From positions 1 to 16,002 of the forward strand of contig JBFLYZ010000075.1 in assembly GCA_040756415.1 (NCBI GenBank): a stretch of 16,002 bases of DNA, written 5' to 3'. Position numbers and translations under genes: made by a program. Position 1 is the first letter of the stretch; each line of letters opens with the position of its first letter. This DNA comes from JBFLYZ01 sp040756415 (GTDB lineage Bacteria > Bacteroidota > Bacteroidia > JADZBD01). This document shows, in pieces, positions 1 to 6,500 of the stretch. A model generated the notes under the pieces. The model saw only the letters and a program-made list of their open reading frames with translations, had not been told where the DNA came from and searched no databases.

Positions 1-221
1 TGCTACGATCATGCAGCCAAATAGCTGATAATCAGTGATTTTTAATTAAAATGTTTTAAAAAAGAAACTTACTTAACGAGTAGAGAGGTGCTTATAGGTA
101 GTATCCTTGTGTGTTTGTTTTAAACTAAAGACACGCTTTGGGGAAAAAGGTTGCCTCCGTTCTTAATTTTGCCAGGCAAATGTAGTGATTGCCAGGTAAA
201 AAGCAAATTTTCTCTTTCCTG
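1..221. other. Left-edge non-coding region
   Basis: I found no convincing gene, tRNA or complete promoter here. The stretch is A/T-rich compared with the flanking coding DNA and has stop codons in all frames. It lies downstream of the leftward gene at 271-1209. Its only structured part is a pair of 12-base near-identical repeats at 169-200, listed separately. It could be the far end of an intergenic region whose other gene lies outside the window. Confidence 0.6.
169..200. repeat. Two 12-bp direct repeats, one palindromic
   Basis: TTGCCAGGCAAA (169-180) and TTGCCAGGTAAA (189-200) differ at one base and start exactly 20 bp apart, about two helical turns. The first copy contains a perfect inverted repeat, TTGCC-A-GGCAA. 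Such spacing would suit a dimeric DNA-binding protein, but there is no promoter match beside it in the window, so any role is inference. Confidence 0.45.
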
Positions 222-251
222 AAAAAAAGCATGTCCCGCCAAAGGCGGGAC
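222..251 (-). terminator. Rho-independent terminator of the T9SS cargo gene
   Basis: Read on the minus strand, a perfect 8-bp GC-rich stem (GTCCCGCC / GGCGGGAC, positions 233-240 and 244-251) with a 3-base loop is followed within a few bases by seven T residues (222-228). It lies 20 bp beyond the stop codon of the leftward gene at 271-1209, where an intrinsic terminator is expected. Confidence 0.85.
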
Positions 252-270
252 TGGCAGTTTTTCAAAGGGC

Positions 271-1209
271 TTATTTGAGCACCAGCTTCCCGCTGCTCAC
301 CCGTCCATCCCCGCTAACATAGCTCCAAAGGTACATGCCCTCAGGCAGCTCAGCCACGCTGATGCTGTGCTCACCGCTGCCCAGGTCCTTCCTTATGACT
401 TCATTGCCCAGCATATCCACAAGCCTGAACTCTCCTTTTACTTCGCACCACACGGTCACCTGGTCGGTAGCGGGGTTAGGATACAATGCCTTCAGCCCGC
501 TGCCGCTGAGCTCTTCCACGGAAACTCCTGAAGTATACTCACCGGTTATGACCAGGTTATCCACCAGCCAGCTATCGGTGCTGGAGCTGGAGCGGCCGGT
601 CATGCGTATAGCTACCTGCGTAACGCTTCCCGGAAAAACGATCTCGCAGTTGCTGTACCCCTCGTTGGTCTGCAACCCCGTATTGGCAGGCGCGAACACT
701 ACTTCGGTCTGAGGCTGGTAATACACCCGGGCTACACCGGTAGCGCTGAAGGGCCAGTAGCTGTTATTGGCCACCGCACCGCGTATGCGCAGGCGGCCGT
801 AATAGGTAGCGCCACCATCCGTACTTACTTCCGTAAGCACATAGTCCAGGTTATCCGGTCCGCCTCCCGTGCTGATCAGGTTCATGGCCGCCAGGTTGAA
901 ATGCACGCGTATGCTGTCGTATCCCGGGGGAATGGTGATATTACCGAAAGTGAGCACAAGGCCCGTGCTGTTGGTGGTAGTTTCCCACGAGCGCGAGCCC
1001 CCAATGCCGGTAGGGCTGTTGGCCGGGGCCGCATTGGTGCCGGTCATACCCATGGTATTATAAATGACCGGGCCGGTAAAGGTCCAGGCCGGGTGCGGGG
1101 TGGTAGGGATGGAGTCGAAATCCTGTATGGCCAGGGTATCGGTGAACGTGATCTGCCCGAAAGAGGCCAGGCTGATGAACAGGATGGACGAGAGTACGAG
1201 TTTTTTCAT
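271..1209 (-). CDS. Secreted protein with T9SS type A C-terminal sorting domain
   Basis: This 312-residue protein has a signal peptide (KK followed by a hydrophobic stretch, about residues 1-19, ending near SFGQ). The middle is rich in Gly, Ser, Thr and Asn and looks like a beta-sandwich or adhesion-type ectodomain. It includes a phrase around DYVLTEVSTDGGATYYGRLR seen in extracellular jelly-roll-like domains; that assignment is inference. The last ~74 residues are a type A sorting domain: a YPNPATD motif at about 243, LPEGMYLW near 289, and a terminal GKLVLK. In the T9SS family this tail directs passage through the outer membrane by the Bacteroidota-specific gliding/secretion machinery and is then cleaved or exchanged for a surface anchor. 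No catalytic motif is visible, so the substrate or binding partner is unknown. The ATG start is supported by a TACATTTG -7 element 22 bp upstream and by the signal peptide starting immediately. It is transcribed alone, leftward, with a terminator at 222-251. Confidence 0.9.
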   Translation of the reverse strand: MKKLVLSSILFISLASFGQITFTDTLAIQDFDSIPTTPHPAWTFTGPVIYNTMGMTGTNAAPANSPTGIGGSRSWETTTNSTGLVLTFGNITIPPGYDSIRVHFNLAAMNLISTGGGPDNLDYVLTEVSTDGGATYYGRLRIRGAVANNSYWPFSATGVARVYYQPQTEVVFAPANTGLQTNEGYSNCEIVFPGSVTQVAIRMTGRSSSSTDSWLVDNLVITGEYTSGVSVEELSGSGLKALYPNPATDQVTVWCEVKGEFRLVDMLGNEVIRKDLGSGEHSISVAELPEGMYLWSYVSGDGRVSSGKLVLK

Positions 1210-1231
1210 GGTGTTATGGGGTTTGCTGAAA

Positions 1232-1239
1232 CAAATGTA
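1232..1239 (-). promoter_or_regulatory. -7 element (TACATTTG) for the T9SS cargo gene
   Basis: The minus strand reads TACATTTG, matching the Bacteroidota -7 consensus TAnnTTTG. It would place the transcript start roughly 15-20 bases before the ATG at 1209. I could not find a TTG/TTTG -33 element at the usual spacing, so this is a half-match. Confidence 0.5.
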
Positions 1240-1278
1240 AAAAATATAAAGCTTCAGGGTATACTCGGGCGGATTGAC

Positions 1279-1286
1279 TAAATTTG
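1279..1286 (+). promoter_or_regulatory. -7 element (TAAATTTG) for the rightward cluster
   Basis: TAAATTTG matches TAnnTTTG and lies 34 bp before the ATG at 1321. It decides the start of the downstream gene: a TTG codon at 1288 would fall at or before the transcript start, so the ATG at 1321 is preferred. No clear -33 element is seen. It is divergent from the 1232-1239 element, with about 40 bp between them. Confidence 0.5.
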
Positions 1287-1320
1287 CTTGATCGCCTCAA
1301 CCGTCCTTAAAAACTCCCCC

Positions 1321-1725
1321 ATGAAAACAATCAACTGGAAACTCATTACAGGCTTATCCCTGATAGGCCTGGTCATTGCGCTGGCAACCACCTATGGCCT
1401 GATCACCATGAGGGCGGAACAGATCGTGTGGATCGTTGTACTGATGTTCAACGCTTTCGTGGTCGCCAAGATCTGCAGCGGGAAATACTTTTTGCACGAC
1501 CTGCTCGTGTCGCTGGCCAATTGCGTATGGATCACGGGCATTCACTTCATCCTGATGGACACTTACATCAGCCATAACCCCGATTACCTGGAGATGCTGC
1601 ACCAACTGCCCATGCCCGAACGGCCGCGCCTGATGGCCCTGATGATGGGACCCCTCATCGGCCTCGTCTTCGGTATCGTACAGGGGCTCATCGCGCTGGG
1701 TTTTTCCAAAGTGCTGAAAAAGTGA
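1321..1725 (+). CDS. Small conserved-looking multi-pass membrane protein, function unknown
   Basis: The product is 134 residues with four probable membrane helices at about 8-29, 33-50, 57-79 and 104-128, a short basic N-terminus (MKTINWK) and a basic C-terminus (SKVLKK). The loop before the last helix, about residues 80-103, is polar and contains the PMPERPRL stretch. I recall similar short hypothetical membrane proteins in Bacteroidota but cannot assign a named family; a DUF4199-like or other small inner-membrane protein is possible. The ATG at 1321 is chosen over a TTG at 1288 because of the -7 element at 1279-1286. It is the first gene of a rightward cluster, with a 22-bp gap to the AlkD-like gene. 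The cluster has no other membrane protein, so a shared function is not evident. Confidence 0.75.
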   Translation: MKTINWKLITGLSLIGLVIALATTYGLITMRAEQIVWIVVLMFNAFVVAKICSGKYFLHDLLVSLANCVWITGIHFILMDTYISHNPDYLEMLHQLPMPERPRLMALMMGPLIGLVFGIVQGLIALGFSKVLKK

Positions 1726-1747
1726 TACAGGTGTGATGTAATATCAC

Positions 1748-2314
1748 GTGAGCACGCTCAAAGAGATACAAGCCATCTTATCGAAGAACGCCAACGCGGC
1801 AGCGGCCGAAGCCTGCCGCAAGTTCGTGCCCAGCGCGCAGAAGGTTTACGGCATACGCATGCCCGTGCTGAACGGGATCGCCAGGCAGGTGAAGGAAGAT
1901 CACCTGTCGCTGGCCGTGCAATTGTGGAGCTCGGGCGCCTTCGAGGAGCGCGTGCTGGCCGGCAAGCTGATCGGCAGGGGCGCGCATAAAGACCCCCAGC
2001 GCGCGCTGAAGCTGATCGAAAAATTCTCGAAGGATATCACCGACTGGGCCGTATGCGATACCCTGGGCATGCAGGCCCCGAAGAAGATCAACAAATCGCA
2101 GGCAAAGGAGATATTCGCCATTTCGAATAAGCTCATCCGATCCAAAAATCCCTGGCAGCGAAGGCTGGCCCTGGTGCTCAGCGAATGGTACACGCGCGAC
2201 AAGAGCTTTCACCCCGCCATCAGAAAGCTGATGGACGCTGTAAAGAACGATGAGGAGCATTACGTAAAAATGGCCGTAAAATGGATCAACCGCAATTTTG
2301 AGAAGCGCAAATAA
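1748..2314 (+). CDS. AlkD-type DNA alkylation repair protein
   Basis: This 188-residue, all-helical HEAT-like repeat protein belongs to the AlkD family. In that family the enzyme removes positively charged alkylated bases such as 3-methyladenine and 7-methylguanine from DNA without flipping the base out. Sequence landmarks are YGIRMPVL (34-41), EERVLAGKLIGR (66-77), DWAVCDTLG (99-107), NPWQRRLALV (134-143) and YVKMAVKWINRNF (172-184). The four residues important in Bacillus cereus AlkD (Trp109, Asp113, Arg148, Trp187) have good counterparts in Trp100, Asp104, Arg139 and Trp179 at nearly the same spacing, so it is probably active. It is somewhat shorter than typical AlkD at the N-terminus. The start is a GTG at 1748; no in-frame ATG lies upstream. 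A short inverted repeat (GTGATA...TATCAC, about 1722-1747) precedes the start and overlaps the previous stop codon. Six bases separate it from the radical SAM gene, which implies co-transcription. Confidence 0.88.
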   Translation: MSTLKEIQAILSKNANAAAAEACRKFVPSAQKVYGIRMPVLNGIARQVKEDHLSLAVQLWSSGAFEERVLAGKLIGRGAHKDPQRALKLIEKFSKDITDWAVCDTLGMQAPKKINKSQAKEIFAISNKLIRSKNPWQRRLALVLSEWYTRDKSFHPAIRKLMDAVKNDEEHYVKMAVKWINRNFEKRK

Positions 2315-2320
2315 TCCCGC

Positions 2321-3223
2321 ATGCCGCAGGAGGTCCACGTCAAAAGCATACTGAACAAAAAGAAGCTGCGCGATCCATGGTTCCTCGATGATTATACCAT
2401 CAACCCCTACAGCGGCTGTTCCTTCAACTGCCTGTACTGCTACATACGGGGCAGCAGGTACGGCACGCATATGGAGGAAAAACTATCGGTAAAGGCGAAT
2501 GCCCTGGGGCTGCTCGAAAAACAATTGAGCAGCCGGGCGAAGAAGGGACAGCACGGCATTATCGTGCTGTCATCCGCAACCGAGCCTTACCTGCAGTTTG
2601 AAAAAGACTACCGGCTTACGCGTGGGATCCTCGAGCTCATCCTGAAGCACCGCTTCCCCGTTCATGTCATCACCAGGTCCGACCTGGTTACCCGCGATCT
2701 TGATCTGCTCAGCGAAATAGACAAAAGCGCCATTCTGCCTGCCGGCCTGCCCGGAAGGGATCCGGAACTTCAGCGCGGTGCTTTCGTCTCGTTTTCTTTT
2801 TCTTTCCTTGACGACAAGCTGGGAAAGATATTCGAACCGGGAGCAACCCCGCCATCCCTGCGCCTGGAAACGCTGCAAAAGGTTGCAGGATCAGGCTTGC
2901 ATACGGGGGTAAGCCTTATGCCCCTTTTACCCTGGATCAGCGATACAGCCGAACACCTGGAGCTCATGTACAGCAGCTTTAAACAGGCGGCCGGGGCAAA
3001 ATACATATTCCCGGCCACCCTTACCCTTTTCGGTGAGGGTCCATCCGACAGCCGTACGCTCGTACTGAAAGCGGTGGAAAAACACTTCCCGCACCTTTCG
3101 GAAAAATACCAGAAGTTCTTCGGCAGCGGGCAAACGCAGTTGCCGCCCTATTACCAGAAAGCTTTTTACACCCATATGGCGCACCTGCAGGCGAAGTACG
3201 GGATCAGGAATTCCATTTTTTAG
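2321..3223 (+). CDS. SPL-family radical SAM protein (spore photoproduct lyase-like)
   Basis: This 300-residue protein carries the radical SAM cluster motif Cys33-x3-Cys37-x2-Cys40 inside INPYSGCSFNCLYCY, the signature of the SplB-like group (COG1533, often annotated as DNA repair photolyase). The three Cys bind a [4Fe-4S] cluster that cleaves S-adenosylmethionine to a 5'-deoxyadenosyl radical. The remainder follows the partial TIM-barrel pattern: SSATEPYLQFEKDYRLTRG (about 85-103) and a VITRSDLVTRD strand-loop (about 116-126). True spore photoproduct lyase repairs a thymine dimer in endospores. This organism type does not make endospores, so the substrate here is unknown and the repair role is inferred from family and neighbour. 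The ATG is 6 bp after the AlkD-like stop, consistent with translational coupling. It is the last gene of the cluster; no strong terminator is seen after it. Confidence 0.88.
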   Translation: MPQEVHVKSILNKKKLRDPWFLDDYTINPYSGCSFNCLYCYIRGSRYGTHMEEKLSVKANALGLLEKQLSSRAKKGQHGIIVLSSATEPYLQFEKDYRLTRGILELILKHRFPVHVITRSDLVTRDLDLLSEIDKSAILPAGLPGRDPELQRGAFVSFSFSFLDDKLGKIFEPGATPPSLRLETLQKVAGSGLHTGVSLMPLLPWISDTAEHLELMYSSFKQAAGAKYIFPATLTLFGEGPSDSRTLVLKAVEKHFPHLSEKYQKFFGSGQTQLPPYYQKAFYTHMAHLQAKYGIRNSIF

Positions 3224-3367
3224 CTCACCTGTATAAAATGGGTGCCTGAGCGGCAGGCCGGGGATTCTTTACGGCCAAGCCGGACCTGTGTCCTCCATGA
3301 AGCTGCCACCCCTTTCCTTATTATATGCACAACGGCAGTACGCTACCATAGAATATTTTTAAACACC

Positions 3368-3400
3368 TTTGCTTTTCCGGTTTTTTTTCTTATATCTTTG
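3368..3400 (+). promoter_or_regulatory. Full Bacteroidota promoter for the alpha-2-macroglobulin gene
   Basis: TTTG at 3368-3371, a 21-bp spacer and TATCTTTG at 3393-3400 match the Bacteroidota housekeeping consensus TTTG-N19-21-TAnnTTTG at every specified base. Transcription would start near 3405-3408, leaving a leader of about 180 bases before the ATG at 3589. This is the only complete promoter match I found in the window. Confidence 0.75.
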
Positions 3401-3424
3401 TTACAGCTTTCCCCGTTCGCATAC

Positions 3425-3588
3425 ACACATGCCCTGATGTGTTGACGCGGATGCCCGGGCAAGGCCAAACAGGCTAACCATCTATGTAGCGCTCTCTCCT
3501 TTCCGCTCCGGGAACACCAGGTGTTCCAGCGGACCCGCTTTCTGGCCTGTACACCCAAATCACAAACACAACCATTTAAATATCCACT
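3425..3588 (+). promoter_or_regulatory. Structured 5' leader of the alpha-2-macroglobulin gene
   Basis: The predicted leader contains a 6-bp hairpin ACACAT/ATGTGT (3425-3430 with 3437-3442), a palindrome TGCCCGGGCA (3452-3461) and a strong hairpin at 3503-3532. The strong hairpin has an upper stem GGAACACC/GGTGTTCC (3511-3518 with 3520-3527) and a lower stem CCGCT/AGCGG (3503-3507 with 3528-3532), separated by a 3-base bulge. A second CCGCT at 3535-3539 could compete for the same AGCGG. The last ~40 bases before the ATG are A/C-rich and look unstructured, as is usual for ribosome access in this phylum. It matches no riboswitch class I know; function is inference. Confidence 0.45.
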
Positions 3589-6500
3589 ATGTCCAAAAGA
3601 GTTCTGATGCTCAGTACTGCTGTGGCAGTGCTGTGCCTTCTGTTCGCCACGCTGTTCCGGTTCGAATCCAGGAGCGCCAAAGAAGAGAACATCAATCCCG
3701 CATTCAGCGGTTATGTATCCGCCTTCACCAGCGGAACCATTTCCTCGCACAGCACCATACGCATCCTGCTGGCCACCGATATGGAAGGCGAGCTGGAATA
3801 CGGCAAGGCGCTCACTGAGCCTTACTTTGAATTCTCGCCAGCCATCAAAGGCACCACCACCTGGCTCGACTCCCGCACGCTCTGCTTCGAGCCGGCCGAG
3901 CCCATGCCTTCGGGGCAGGAATACAAAGCCACCTTTCACCTGGGCAAGCTCATCCAGGTGCCCTCCGACCTGGAAGAGTTCGGCTTCGGCTTCAGTATCA
4001 TTAAGCAGAACCTCGAAGTGAACATCGATGGCATCACGACCATCGACAAGCAAAAGCTCATCTGGCAGAAAGTGGAAGGCAGCCTGCTCACGGCCGATAT
4101 CGCCAACGATGAGGACGTGCAAAAGATACTCACGGCAAAGCAGGACGGAAAGAAGCTGCGCATAGACTGGCAGCACCAGGGCGAGAACAGACACAGCTTT
4201 ACGGTCGACAGCGTGCGCAGGGGCGAGAAACCCAGCGAGGTGGTCCTGGAGTGGAACGGCAAAGCCATAGGCGCGGCCAACAGCGACAACCGCAGGTTCC
4301 AGATACCCGCGCTGGGCGATTTCAAGGTGATGGACGTAAAAGTGATACAAAGCCCCGACCAGTATGTTTCCATACGCTTTTCTGATCCCCTGCTCGAGAA
4401 GCAGGAGCTCGCGGGCATGATCACCGTGAAATCCACCGGCAAGAGCACGAACGAGAACGTCAGCTTCACCTACGTGATCGAAGATAACGAGATCAGGGCC
4501 TACCCGGTAACGCGGCAGAGCGGGGCCAAGATCGTGACCGTTCAGAACGGCATTAAGAACATACTCAATTACCCGTTCAAGGAAAAGAGCGACTGGGAAG
4601 TGGAGTTCGAGGAGCTGAACCCCCAGATCGAGCTCATCGGCAGGGGCGTTATCCTCCCTAACAGCGATGAGGGGCTTATCTTCCCGTTCAAAGCGGTAAG
4701 CCTGCGCGCGGTCGATGTCAAGATCATAAAGATATTCGAGAGCAACATCGCCCAGTTCCTGCAGGTCAACAGCCTTGACGGCAACCGCGAGATGAAGCGC
4801 GTGGGCCGCATGGTACTGAAGAAGACCGTGAAGCTGAACGCGCAGAGCGAGCTGGAATACCAGCGCTGGAACACCTATTCGCTCGACCTGAGCGAGCTGA
4901 TCGAGACCGAGCCCGGGGCCATTTACAAGGTGGTGCTCAGCTTCAAGAAGCAGTACGCGGCCTACCACTGCGATGGCGAGATCGCTTCTGAAAAGGAACT
5001 CGAAGAGGTATCCGACAACGAGAACGAGGACCCCAGCGATGATTACCCTTCCGGCTATTATTACGATGATTACTACTACAACGATTATTATGATTACGAT
5101 TACAACGAGCGCGACAATCCCTGCGATAACTCGTACTATTACAACAAGAGCTACAGCCGCAACATCCTGGCCTCCGACCTGGGCATCATCGCCAAGAGCG
5201 GAACGGACGGCTCGATGAATTTCGTGGTGGCCGACCTGAAAACGGCCAAGCCCATGGGCGGGGTAACGCTCGAGCTGCTCAACTACCAGCAGCAGACCAT
5301 CGAGAAGATCACTACCGATGGCAACGGCATGGCCAAGGTGGAGCTCAAGAAAAAGCCTTTCCTGCTCATTGCCCGCAACGGCAAGCAGCGCGGCTACCTC
5401 AAGCTGGATGACGGCTCATCGCTGTCGCTGAGCGCGTTCGATGTGTCGGGCGAGGTGGTGCAGAAAGGCGTGAAAGGATACATCTATGGCGAGCGTGGCG
5501 TATGGCGGCCGGGCGATTCGCTTTTCCTCACCTTCATGCTCGAGGATAAGCTGGGCACCCTGCCCCTCTCCCACCCGGTGGCTTTCGAGCTGCTCAACCC
5601 GCAGGGGCAGGTGGTGAAGAAAATGACCAGGAATACCGGCCTGAACGGCTTTTACAATTTCAGCACCAGCACCGATGCGGGCGACCCCACCGGCAACTGG
5701 ACCGCGCGCATCAAGGTTGGCGGAGCCTGGTTCACCAAGCTGCTCAAGATCGAGACCATCATGCCCAACCGCCTCAAGCTGAAGCTCGATTTCGGCAAGG
5801 AAAAGATCTTTGCTGGCGATGACATCAAGGGTACGCTCATGGTGAAATGGCTGCACGGGGCCATTGCGAAGAACCTGGACGCGAAAGTAGAAGTATCGCT
5901 CAACGAGATGGAGACCAGCTTCCCGAAATTCCCCGGCTTCGTTTTCACCGACCCGGCCGTGAACTACACTACCGAAACGCAGACCATTTTCGATGGCAAG
6001 CTGAACCAGGATGGCGAGGCGGAGATCAAGCCGAACATCAGCGCGAGCAACGCCCCGGGCATGCTGCGCGCCAGCTTCGTGGCCCGCGTGTTCGAGCAGG
6101 GTGGCGCATTCAGCATCGACCGCTTCTCCCTGCCCTTTTCGCCTTACGACAGCTACGTGGGGCTGAAAATGCCCAAAGGCCATGGCTGGGGCAATATGCT
6201 TTTTACCGATACCAACAATATCGTGCAGATCGCCACGGTGGATGAAAAAGGAAATCCCGTATCGCGCAAGGTCAAGGTGCAGCTCTATAAAGTGAACTGG
6301 CGCTGGTGGTGGGACGAATACGATGGCGACCTGGCCAACTACGTAGGCAGCGATTACCACCTGCCGCTGGAAGAGAAAGAGATCAAGACCGTGAACGGCA
6401 AAGGACAATACATCCTGCGCATCGACCGCCCGGAATGGGGCCGCTATTTCGTGCGCATCACCGATCAGGAGAGCGGGCACTCCTGCGGGCAGGATGTGTA

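Noticed and set aside
1288..1320. TTG start at 1288 for the small membrane protein
   Set aside because: It lies immediately after the -7 element TAAATTTG (1279-1286), so it would fall before or at the transcript start; the ATG at 1321 begins a normal membrane-protein N-terminus.
2327..2334. AGGAGG-like sequence just inside the radical SAM gene
   Set aside because: It falls after the ATG within codons 3-5, no suitable start follows at the proper spacing, and this phylum rarely uses Shine-Dalgarno sites.
1778..2470. Leftward 230-codon frame across the AlkD-like gene
   Set aside because: It is antisense to the AlkD-like gene, which has all family motifs, and shows no motif of its own.
3242..3445. 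Small rightward frame of 67 codons after the radical SAM gene
   Set aside because: It overlaps the consensus promoter at 3368-3400, has no recognisable features and no initiation context of its own.
3343..4968. Long leftward frame (541 codons) opposite the macroglobulin gene
   Set aside because: It is antisense to a clearly conserved domain-bearing gene, has a shadow-type composition rich in Leu, Val, His, Ala and Gly without domains, and results from strong CTG/GAG codon bias. It also runs across the promoter and leader region.
5050..5150. Tyr-codon-rich stretch considered as a microsatellite or CRISPR-like repeat
   Set aside because: The units are irregular in length and sequence, the frame is kept throughout, and it encodes an in-frame loop of the macroglobulin, so it is coding low complexity rather than a repeat array.
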